Shown: one piece after another, positions 1-6,271 of the stretch
Layout of the letters: every line of letters starts with the position of its first letter
Position numbering within the stretch: the stretch's first letter is position 1
DNA from: Verrucomicrobiota bacterium
Lineage (GTDB): Bacteria > Verrucomicrobiota > Verrucomicrobiia > Opitutales > Opitutaceae
Length of the DNA stretch: 14,833 bases
Assembly: GCA_030832235.1 (NCBI GenBank)
Contig: JAURJO010000007.1
Location: 1-14,833 of the forward strand
Direction of reading: 5' to 3'
Translations under genes and position numbers: made by a program
The notes under the pieces: generated by a model
What the model was told of the DNA's origin: nothing
The model's input: only the letters and a program-made list of their open reading frames with translations
The model's database searches: none

Positions 1-39
1 CTCACGCTCGCCTGCATCCTCGTTTGGCTAAAACTCTGA
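1..39 (+). CDS. Possible 3' end of a truncated gene (C-terminal 12 residues)
   Basis: Frame 1 is open from the first base and reads LTLACILVWLKL followed by TGA at 37-39. A hydrophobic stretch ending in a short basic tail is a common way for an integral membrane protein to end, and the DNA becomes AT-rich and non-coding in character right after the stop. Twelve residues are too few to identify a family, and the open frame could be chance. The gene body, if there is one, lies outside the window. Confidence 0.3.
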   Translation, partial: LTLACILVWLKL

Positions 40-141
40 CCGGCTATTCCCAAACAGCCCCTAGACCCTCCCCATATTTATTTAATTTCACCAAACCATC
101 AGACCACCGATCCGCTTTTGCAGAACTTGACCGACACAACT

Positions 142-362
142 GCTGTTCCGAAGGTCTCAAATTTGAACCGCGGATTTCTCGGCTGGTGCAGATCTTCGAG
201 GGCGACCAGCCCGGACGGCGGATAGGAACCGATCCGCGCGAGCTGGCGTATCAGGTGCTCAACCTCGAGATCAGCGTGCGACGTTGACGTGACGTGCTTC
301 GGGACGCGTTCCCGACTCGCTCCGCGGGGGAGTAACCACGGATGGACATGGATGGACACGGA
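142..362 (+). repeat. Long direct repeat, copy A
   Basis: This ~221-bp unit recurs at 428-648 with a constant offset of 286 bp and no gaps. By eye I count about a dozen substitutions, roughly 95% identity. The left edge is sharp, at GCTGTTCCGAAGG. The right edge fades inside a short-period GGATGGACACGG motif. The unit contains the palindrome TCAAATTTGA (157-166), an AACCGCGGAT motif (166-175) and an AACCACGGAT motif (334-343). In both copies one + strand frame ends identically in NLEISVRR followed by TGA (stop at 285-287 here). The unit may therefore carry the tail of an old duplicated gene, although the opposite strand is also open and equally conserved. I do not recognise the family. Confidence 0.85.
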
Positions 363-427
363 TCAGCGATGCTGGGTGTAGCCGCGGCCGCCCGCCGCGG
401 ACCATGCGGAAACCGCGACGGCCAAAG

Positions 428-648
428 GCTGTTCCGAAGGTCTCAAATTTGAACCGCGGATTTCTCGGCTGGTGCAGATCTTCGAGGGCGATCAGACCGG
501 CTGGCGGATAGGGACCGATTCGCGCGAGCTGGCGTATCAGGTGCTCAACCTCGAGATCAGCGTGCGACGCTGAGGTGACGTGCTTCGGGACGCGTTCCCG
601 ACTTGCTCCGCGGGGGAGTAACCACGGATGGACACGGATCCACACGGA
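428..648 (+). repeat. Long direct repeat, copy B
   Basis: This is the second copy of the 142-362 unit, separated from it by 65 bp of unrelated GC-rich sequence. The differences include both silent and replacement changes in the frame that ends in NLEISVRR-stop (stop at 571-573 here). I count about four silent and three replacement changes, which is no clear sign of protein-level selection. The palindrome TCAAATTTGA is unchanged at 443-452, as are the AACCGCGGAT (452-461) and AACCACGGAT (620-629) motifs. I see no target-site duplication, terminal inverted repeat or transposase that would explain the duplication. Confidence 0.85.
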
Positions 649-924
649 CGAGCGGTTCAGGACGTGTTCGCGGGGCGAGGTTTTTGGGACTGAACCACGA
701 GTGGACACAAAGGCTCACGAATGAGGAACAGCGGGAACGAATTGTTCTAGGTCGTGCGGCAGGAGAGGTGGCCGATGTTTGGCTGCCGTAGGCTTCCGTG
801 CTATCCGGGTGTTCCGTGGGCTCATCTCCTGCTTGGGAAATGGCCCTCGGCTTGCCGGCGCGGTGGGCGTTCGCGCGGGGTTGCGCTCGGGACCGGAAAC
901 TGAAGCATCCGCTGGCTTCCGCCG

Positions 925-1869
925 ATGAGTTCCATCCTCGAGCCCTTCCTCCGGCTGTTGCCGCCTTACCGGCGGGCGGCGCGGGAAAACGAGCGGCTGC
1001 GGCGCGAGCTCGGAGAGTTGCGTTCGGCGCAGGCGGACTGGGCGAGGTTTTTCCCGCCCGGGCATTTCTACTCGCCGCTGCCGTCGCGCGAGGAGACGGC
1101 GGAGGCCTTCGCGCGCGGCGGGTTCGGTCCGCCGTTTCCCGGGGTCGATCTTAACGAGGCGGGGCAGCTGGAGCGGCTGGAACGCTTCGCCGGCTGGTAC
1201 GCGGAGCAGCCCTTTCCCGAGGAGCCTGCGCCCGGCAGGCGCTTCCATCTCGCGAACCCGTCCTACGGGCACTTCGACGCGATCATGCTCTACTCGATGC
1301 TGCGCGAGGCGCGGCCGCGGAAAATCATCGAGGTGGGATCCGGTTTCAGTTCGGCGGCGATGCTCGACCTCAACGACCGCGTGCTCGGGGGCGCGGTGGA
1401 GTTCACGTTCATCGATCCCGATATGCGGCGGCTGCGCCCGCTGCTGCGCGAGGGCGACGCCGGCCGCGTCACGCTCATCGAGCGTCGCGTCCAGGAGGTG
1501 CCGCTGGAGGCCTTCGCCGCGCTCGGCGCGGGTGACGTGCTGTTCATCGACTCGTCGCACGTGAGCAAGATCGGGAGCGACGTGAACCGGCTTTACTTCG
1601 ACGTGCTGCCCGCGCTCGCGCCCGGAGTGTTGATCCACATCCACGACGTGGCCGGCAACCTGGAGTATCCGCGCGAGTGGTTCGACGAGGGCCGTGCGTG
1701 GAACGAGCAGTACCTGCTGCGCGCGTTCCTGATGCACAACGCGGCCTATCGTATCGAGCTCTTCACCGGCTGGCTCTTCAACACGCGCCACGCGTGGTTC
1801 CGCGAGCGCATGCCGCTGTGCGCGCGCGGCGGCGGCGGCCAGCTCTGGCTGCGCAAACTGGCGCGCTGA
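925..1869 (+). CDS. Class I SAM-dependent methyltransferase (Methyltransf_24-like)
   Basis: This 314-residue cytoplasmic protein is predicted to transfer a methyl group from S-adenosylmethionine to an unknown acceptor. Residues 17-40 are charged and probably helical or coiled-coil. The Rossmann-type core starts near 133. Motif I is IIEVGSGFSS (134-143), the acidic residue after the second strand is D164 in FIDPD, and a later strand gives LFIDSSH (206-212) with D209. IHIHDV (237-242) follows near strand five. Together these match methyltransferases often found in O-antigen and exopolysaccharide loci, where sugars or lipid carriers are methylated, so a glycan substrate is a reasonable but unproven inference. 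The ATG at 925 is the first start that gives a sensible N-terminus, but its ribosome-binding site is weak. The gene runs convergently into the - strand membrane-protein gene, with only 6 bp between the stop codons. No nearby gene shares its transcript. Confidence 0.88.
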   Translation: MSSILEPFLRLLPPYRRAARENERLRRELGELRSAQADWARFFPPGHFYSPLPSREETAEAFARGGFGPPFPGVDLNEAGQLERLERFAGWYAEQPFPEEPAPGRRFHLANPSYGHFDAIMLYSMLREARPRKIIEVGSGFSSAAMLDLNDRVLGGAVEFTFIDPDMRRLRPLLREGDAGRVTLIERRVQEVPLEAFAALGAGDVLFIDSSHVSKIGSDVNRLYFDVLPALAPGVLIHIHDVAGNLEYPREWFDEGRAWNEQYLLRAFLMHNAAYRIELFTGWLFNTRHAWFRERMPLCARGGGGQLWLRKLAR

Positions 1870-1875
1870 GGAGGG

Positions 1876-3585
1876 TCAATCCGCGGCGCGCGGGACTGCG
1901 TCCGGAATCGTGATCTTCCTAGCGGTCATCACGTACTCGTCGCGGCCGCCGGCGTGAACGAGCAGGCCGATCCGATACTCGCCCGAGGGTATGTCCGCCG
2001 CCGGCAACGCTAGGGAAAAGCCCGCATTCCCCCAGTTGGGCTGTCGCATGATCGCCGGTACGTCATTTCGAGGTACGGTGACGCTGGAGTAGACGTACGA
2101 GATGTTTTCACGGCGCAGGATCACGCTGATCGCTCCGCGCCCCAGGGAGACGCCGTCAATGCCTCCCCAGCCTTTGATCACGGTCCGCACCGGGTTGGCG
2201 TCGACCGTCTCGATATGATAGGTGATCCGTCCGGATTCCACCGCGCGTGGAGACGGTTCCTCCCGGTTGCAAACCGCCTCGATCGCGTAAAGGCCTCGGC
2301 GCCGAGCAGTCTTGAGCAGGCTGGTGGAGTGGGTTGGGTTCGGATGGAGGGTGAAGTCTCCCCTGCCGTCTTCGCCGTGTTCAATGTACATGTTCACGGC
2401 GAGATCTCGGCAGGTGATCCACGAGTCGAGTTTGTCGCGGTAGCCCCGATTCAGGGCGAAATTGAAGCCCAGCAGCAAGGTCACCACGGCGGTCAGGGCG
2501 AGTCGGGGCCGTCGCGTCCGTATCCTGCCTTCAGTCGCCAGCCACAGGATGATCGCCCAAGCGAGCGCGCTGATGATCTGGTAACGCGAGAAGACGATCC
2601 CCTTGGCGTGTTCCGCCCGGCCGATCGCGATCAGGGAGGCGGCGAACCCGAGGAAGAGCAGCAGCGTGAAAAAGACGGGATTTCGGCCTGCGCCGCGCCG
2701 ACGAAGTAGGAATGCCGAAAGAATGACCAGCATCACGCCGGCAACGGGAGCCAACGTCCTGTTGCCCAGCGCAGGGGTGGATCCGAGCAGGGCCAGCCAG
2801 TACAGCGCGATCCGGGCGGCTTGCTCAATTGACATGACCTGGACGGCCTCGCCAGCGGTGAGACGAAAACCCGTCAGGAAAAGCCCGGCCGCGGCCATGC
2901 CGGTGATCAACCAGGCAATCAGCGCCCGTCGCCGTCGCCGCTGCGCTAGTAAAAACGCGCCCGCCGGCCAAATGGCGAGCCCGTGGGCCAGGGTAAAAGT
3001 GGCCGCGAGTCCCGTGGCGATTCCCATCGACGTCGTCGCCGTACCCGGCACGGAAAGCGCCAGGCAGGTCAGCACTGCGAAAAGGATCACGACAAAGTGG
3101 TCGATCGATGCTCCTGACCACACGAGGTTCTCGTAGTTGCCCAGCTGAAAGACGAAGACGGATAAGGTGAGACCGAGGAGCAGGCGCCGGCCGGCTGCTC
3201 CTGGTTGCAGCACGAGCGCAAGGCATGCCGCCAGGATCGCCAAATTGCCGATCCAGTTGAAGGTCACGAAGTCGATCCCGCCGGTCAGCCAGTAGTTGGC
3301 GGCGAAGATCAGCCTGCTGACCACCATGCGGTGCTCGCTGTTGATGCTGAACAGCTCCCGGACGAACTCCGCAGCCGATGGTCCGGAGTCGAGCTTGAGG
3401 ACGAAGGCGAGCGTCGTATCGAACTCATCCCAGTAAACCACGTTTCGGCGCGCATCCGCGGTGAGATCGAGCACCCGCCAGACCGGGACCGCAGCGAGGA
3501 GGAAGAGCACCCCGATTCCTAGGCGACGCCAACCCGAATTCGGGTGCGAGGCCGCAGGGTTTGGGGAATCGGTGTCTGCGGCCAT
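1876..3585 (-). CDS. Polytopic membrane protein of unknown function, GT-C-like layout with C-terminal soluble domain
   Basis: This 569-residue protein has about ten or eleven hydrophobic segments by eye (around 22-38, 111-127, 134-148, 162-180, 186-204, 221-238, 255-270, 277-294, 303-321, 335-351 and 361-376). A largely polar C-terminal part (about 385-569) is probably exposed on the outer face of the inner membrane. The loop after the first segment carries YWDEFD (51-56), and NSEHRMVVSRL (82-92) follows. Acidic residues in this first loop are typical of GT-C glycosyltransferases that use lipid-linked sugars, so a role in glycan assembly is plausible. I cannot name a family. The ATG at 3585 has a modest GGAAT about 10 nt upstream. 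The C-terminal part looks beta-rich and may bind carbohydrate. Codon use looks less GC-biased than in the right-hand genes. The gene appears to be monocistronic, convergent with the methyltransferase and 116 bp downstream of the histidine kinase gene. Confidence 0.8.
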   Translation of the reverse strand: MAADTDSPNPAASHPNSGWRRLGIGVLFLLAAVPVWRVLDLTADARRNVVYWDEFDTTLAFVLKLDSGPSAAEFVRELFSINSEHRMVVSRLIFAANYWLTGGIDFVTFNWIGNLAILAACLALVLQPGAAGRRLLLGLTLSVFVFQLGNYENLVWSGASIDHFVVILFAVLTCLALSVPGTATTSMGIATGLAATFTLAHGLAIWPAGAFLLAQRRRRRALIAWLITGMAAAGLFLTGFRLTAGEAVQVMSIEQAARIALYWLALLGSTPALGNRTLAPVAGVMLVILSAFLLRRRGAGRNPVFFTLLLFLGFAASLIAIGRAEHAKGIVFSRYQIISALAWAIILWLATEGRIRTRRPRLALTAVVTLLLGFNFALNRGYRDKLDSWITCRDLAVNMYIEHGEDGRGDFTLHPNPTHSTSLLKTARRRGLYAIEAVCNREEPSPRAVESGRITYHIETVDANPVRTVIKGWGGIDGVSLGRGAISVILRRENISYVYSSVTVPRNDVPAIMRQPNWGNAGFSLALPAADIPSGEYRIGLLVHAGGRDEYVMTARKITIPDAVPRAAD

Positions 3586-3619
3586 CGACAGTCGGATTCC
3601 GTGATGGTCGAGGGGCGAT

Positions 3620-3652
3620 CAGGCTCCGCAATCGGCGCAGCCTGAATTTTTT
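3620..3652 (+). terminator. Terminator-like hairpin with T-run, + strand
   Basis: CAGGCT (3620-3625) pairs perfectly with AGCCTG (3639-3644), and CCG/CGG inside could extend the stem with a bulge. AA and six Ts (3647-3652) follow. This is a rho-independent terminator shape read in the + direction. The genes on both sides lie on the - strand, so it does not end a known transcript. It may stop antisense transcription or end an unannotated + strand RNA. On the - strand it would be a leader hairpin about 35 nt upstream of the 3585 start, without a following U-run. The stem is short, so chance is possible. Confidence 0.4.
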
Positions 3653-3701
3653 GTGGGAAACCTCCTCTCTCGGTCCAAGTCGACCCGCCCTGCAGGGTGA
3701 C

Positions 3702-5132
3702 TCAGCCCGCGGGTAATTCGATCCGGAAGATGCTGCCGCGGGGCTCCGCGGGCTCGTGGTGGAGCGAACCGCCTAGCACGCGCAGGTAGGCCTTGGTGAT
3801 CGCAAGCCCGAGTCCAAACCCCCCGTTGGTACGCCCGCGGGCGCGGTCGGGACGGTAGAAGCGTTCACTCAAGCGCGAGCGGTCCTCCGGGGCGATCCCT
3901 GGGCCCTCGTCTTTCACACTCACCTCCAAGATCTCCCCTGCACAGCGCACGCTCACTTGGATAACGGTCTCCTCCGGTGCGTACTTGATCGCGTTCTCCA
4001 CCAGGTTCTGCAGGGCCTGGCGGAACAGTACCGGATCAGTGACGACCGTGCAGTCGTCGCCCGCGACCTCGATCCGCTGCCGCTTTTGTTCGGCGAGTAC
4101 GGCGAGATCGGCGGCGCATTCGCGGGCTGACTCCAGCAGAGCCACCGCGGTGCGTTCCATCATCCGGCCGCCGTCGGCACTCGCGAGATCGAGCAGACGC
4201 TCCACGAGCTGTTGCAGTCGCTGGGCTTCCTCGAGCATCGACGCGATGATCTCCCGGTATTCCCTCTCGGTGCGACCCTTGCGCAGGCCGACCTCTCCGA
4301 CGCTCCGCAGAGTGGTCAGCGGCGTGCGCAACTCGTGCGAGGCGTCGGCGACAAAGCGATCCAGTGCATCAAACGAATTCTGGAGTCGATCCAGGGTGAC
4401 GTTGAAGACCGTTCCGAGCCGGCCTAGCTCGTCCGCCGGGTTGTCCACCGGCAACCGCCGGCCCAGTTCATCCGCCGAGATCCGGTTGGCCTCCGCCGCC
4501 ATATGGTCGAGGGGTAGCAGCCAACGGCGGGTAAGAAAGTGTCCGCCGAGCACCAGGAGCGCGACGGCGACCGGCAGGGATACAAAGATGATGAGGCGCA
4601 GGTCGGGCAGGGCGTCGGCGTGAGGCTGATGGATGCGGATGAGGCGGATCATCCAGTGCGACGGCAGCGCAGTGGACTCGAACGGCACGATCAGAGTCCG
4701 AAGCCGCAGGTCCGGGGCGACGTTGAAGACGCTGATGAAACCGTCGCGACCGATTGCCCGCCGCGGGGCGCCGGGCAGCGACAGGTTGCGGTTCTCGGAA
4801 AATGGCCAGACGCGGCGGACGAGTTGGTCGTTCTCGTCCCAGATTTCGAACCAAGGATAGTCGGTCATCCATGGCGGGGTGCGTCCGAGTGGCTTTCCCT
4901 TCCAGAGCAGCGCGCGCTTCGGGGACACCGTCAGGTTGGCGTCGATCAGTTGCAGGTCCTGGCGCAGTTGGTGATCAAGCGGCCTGGCCAGCCGGACGGC
5001 GACGTAGGAGTAGAGCGAAAGGGCGAAAAGGGTGAAAAGGGCGGTGCCGCCCGCCGCGTACCAGAGGGCGAGGCGGAAGCGGATCGTGCGCTGGCTCCAC
5101 CACTCCGAGATGCCTCCGGAAGTTTTCTTCAA
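3702..5132 (-). CDS. Two-component sensor histidine kinase
   Basis: This 476-residue inner-membrane kinase senses an unknown signal and phosphorylates the response regulator encoded just upstream. Transmembrane segments lie at about 24-45 and 179-197 and enclose a ~130-residue periplasmic sensor region that I do not recognise. A HAMP linker (about 198-251) follows. The dimerisation domain has H266 in DASHELRTPL, and the ATPase domain has the N box NLVEN (376-380), G1 DEGPG (408-412), the F box around ERFYRPDRARG and G2 GGFGLGL (437-443). All catalytic motifs are intact. The start is TTG at 5132, whose bases overlap the regulator's TGA as TTGA. No good ATG or GTG lies nearby in frame, and a GGGG stretch upstream could serve as ribosome-binding site, so the pair is probably translationally coupled. 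The layout is that of OmpR/PhoB-class partners such as the CusS or QseC types. The signal cannot be read from the sequence. Confidence 0.94.
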   Translation of the reverse strand: MKKTSGGISEWWSQRTIRFRLALWYAAGGTALFTLFALSLYSYVAVRLARPLDHQLRQDLQLIDANLTVSPKRALLWKGKPLGRTPPWMTDYPWFEIWDENDQLVRRVWPFSENRNLSLPGAPRRAIGRDGFISVFNVAPDLRLRTLIVPFESTALPSHWMIRLIRIHQPHADALPDLRLIIFVSLPVAVALLVLGGHFLTRRWLLPLDHMAAEANRISADELGRRLPVDNPADELGRLGTVFNVTLDRLQNSFDALDRFVADASHELRTPLTTLRSVGEVGLRKGRTEREYREIIASMLEEAQRLQQLVERLLDLASADGGRMMERTAVALLESARECAADLAVLAEQKRQRIEVAGDDCTVVTDPVLFRQALQNLVENAIKYAPEETVIQVSVRCAGEILEVSVKDEGPGIAPEDRSRLSERFYRPDRARGRTNGGFGLGLAITKAYLRVLGGSLHHEPAEPRGSIFRIELPAG

Positions 5133-5839
5133 GGCCCGGATTCCCCGAGTCGATAGCCGACACCCCGCTCAGTATGGATGAGGCTGTCCTCGTTCGACAG
5201 ATCGACCTTCTTGCGGAGACGCATGACCTGCACGTCGATCACGTTATCGAGTGAGGTCAGCCTTCTCGGTTGCTTCCAAATCTCCCGTTCCAGCATCTCG
5301 CGGCTGACCGTGCGGCCTTGGTTGAGCATCAGGTACTCGAGCAGATCCACCTCGCGCGGGGTGAGTACGATCTCACGACCGGCCCGGACCGCGACTCGCG
5401 CGCGGGTGTCGAGCTGTAGGTCCCCGCACCGGAGTACTCGCGGAGGATTGCGATCGGAGCGGCGCAGCAGGGCGCGGCAGCGCGCGATGAGTTCCGAAAA
5501 CGCGAACGGTTTGGAGAGATAATCGTCCGCGCCACCGTCGAGCCCTTGCACGCGGTCCTGCAGCGTACCGCGGGCGGTGAGCATCAGCACGGGAGTGGCG
5601 TCACCGCACGCGCGCAGTTGCCGCACCAGCTCGATCCCGTCCCGGCCAGGGAGCATCCTGTCGATTACGCACAGGTCATGGCCGCCCGCGGTGAGAAGTG
5701 CCGCGGCCTCGTCGCCGTCGGCTGCTTCGGTGACAGTCCAACCCTCGAGGAGAAATCCCTCCCGGATCGAGGCGCGGGTCTTGGCCTCGTCCTCCACCAG
5801 GAGTATGCGCGCTGGTCTCGTGGATTCCGGTGTAGGCAT
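5129..5839 (-). CDS. OmpR/PhoB-family DNA-binding response regulator
   Basis: This 236-residue cytoplasmic transcription factor is the partner of the overlapping histidine kinase. The receiver domain (about 10-125) has acidic-pocket residues E16 and D17, phosphoacceptor D60 in VIDRMLPG, T88 in LTAR and K110 in SKPF. The C-terminal winged helix (about 138-232) contains LTPREVDLLEYLM and ends with HTERGVGYRL, both typical of OmpR-type output domains. I chose the ATG at 5839 (MPTPES) because the frame stays open upstream to 6028 only through intergenic repeat DNA. An ATG at 5908 is possible but would add residues outside the normal receiver fold. The two genes form one operon, regulator first. 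The promoter should lie in the gap upstream of 5839. Autoregulation is common in the family but not visible here. Confidence 0.94.
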   Translation of the reverse strand: MPTPESTRPARILLVEDEAKTRASIREGFLLEGWTVTEAADGDEAAALLTAGGHDLCVIDRMLPGRDGIELVRQLRACGDATPVLMLTARGTLQDRVQGLDGGADDYLSKPFAFSELIARCRALLRRSDRNPPRVLRCGDLQLDTRARVAVRAGREIVLTPREVDLLEYLMLNQGRTVSREMLEREIWKQPRRLTSLDNVIDVQVMRLRKKVDLSNEDSLIHTERGVGYRLGESGP

Positions 5840-5979
5840 GATCGCGGGCTGATTGACGTAGAATTGCCCGGGGTGGGAGGAAGGCAATCCGGCTGATAAT
5901 CCTGTCATCCGCCGCGTCGCGGGTACGAAGGCCGGGGGCGCTTCTGGAAAGCTCCGCGAAGGCACCAAGCCCGACTGGA

Positions 5980-6031
5980 CACGAAAGAACACGAATCGGG
6001 AGGCCACCACGAAACACACCAGAGGCACGAA
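5980..6031 (+). repeat. Cluster of four CACGAA motifs
   Basis: CACGAA occurs at 5980-5985, 5990-5995, 6008-6013 and 6026-6031, all in the same orientation. A degenerate relative sits near 709-725. In my recollection, such degenerate arrays with short spacers are frequent between genes in Verrucomicrobiota. I cannot tell whether they are transcribed or bound by a protein. Confidence 0.55.
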
Positions 6032-6163
6032 TAGAATCGCGGCGCGGGGATGGATGAATTCCCGAAAACGGACCTCCCGCTGAATTCGCGGAAGAGCCAG
6101 CGCGGCTCAGCCGCAACCGAAGTGTCGTCCAGGTTCGCTTTCCGCATAGTTCCGCGAGGTTTC

Positions 6164-6173
6164 AACCACGGAT
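6164..6173 (+). repeat. AACCACGGAT intergenic repeat motif
   Basis: This single copy of the motif also occurs at 334-343 and 620-629, with AACCGCGGAT as a close variant at 166-175, 452-461 and 14732-14741. Here it is followed by a degenerate ATCTCCG-type sequence resembling the tail of the 14732 copy. Confidence 0.45.
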
Positions 6174-6271
6174 GCTCTCCGTTATCTCCGTTTGCTCCTG
6201 TGCTCCGGCTTGGGCTGAAGCGTGTGACGACCCTCACGTTGGTCGCGCCGCATTGATTACTCCAAGGTAGC

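Larger units (their letters stand above)
40..924. other. Intergenic region, no convincing gene, repeat-rich
   Basis: About 885 bp separate the first stop codon from the methyltransferase gene. The short open frames here run through repeat sequence on both strands, lack ribosome-binding sites and have no recognisable protein features. The region opens with an AT-rich patch (about 78-105), unusual in this GC-rich window. It then holds two long direct repeats (142-362 and 428-648) and a further degenerate repeat near 691-725 (AACCACGAGTGGACAC, then CACGAAT). The stretch 730-924 holds nothing I can name. A promoter for the methyltransferase should lie here, but I see no clear -35/-10 pair. Confidence 0.7.
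5840..6271. other. Intergenic region with short repeats, upstream of the response regulator
   Basis: This 432-bp gap lies between the end of the glycosyltransferase gene and the response regulator start, both on the - strand. It must hold the promoter of the two-component operon unless that operon is read through from the glycosyltransferase gene. I find no clear promoter boxes, regulator half-sites or terminator. It contains a cluster of four CACGAA motifs (5980-6031) and one AACCACGGAT (6164-6173). The open frames crossing it are repeat-derived and show no protein signature. Confidence 0.65.

Noticed and set aside
382..400. GC hairpin formed by two CCGCGG palindromes
   Set aside because: The stem is short, has no T-run, and CCGCGG is common by chance in DNA of this composition.
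99..708. Overlapping open frames on both strands through the left repeats
   Set aside because: They come from repeat sequence, lack ribosome-binding sites and change frame-independent content between copies. Kept as repeats, not as genes.
715..1791. Open frame of 358 codons antisense to the methyltransferase
   Set aside because: It has no motif, is Arg/Glu/Pro-rich and overlaps a gene with clear SAM-binding motifs.
5840..6028. 63-codon N-terminal extension of the response regulator
   Set aside because: The extension is encoded by intergenic repeat DNA and precedes a complete receiver domain that starts normally at 5839.
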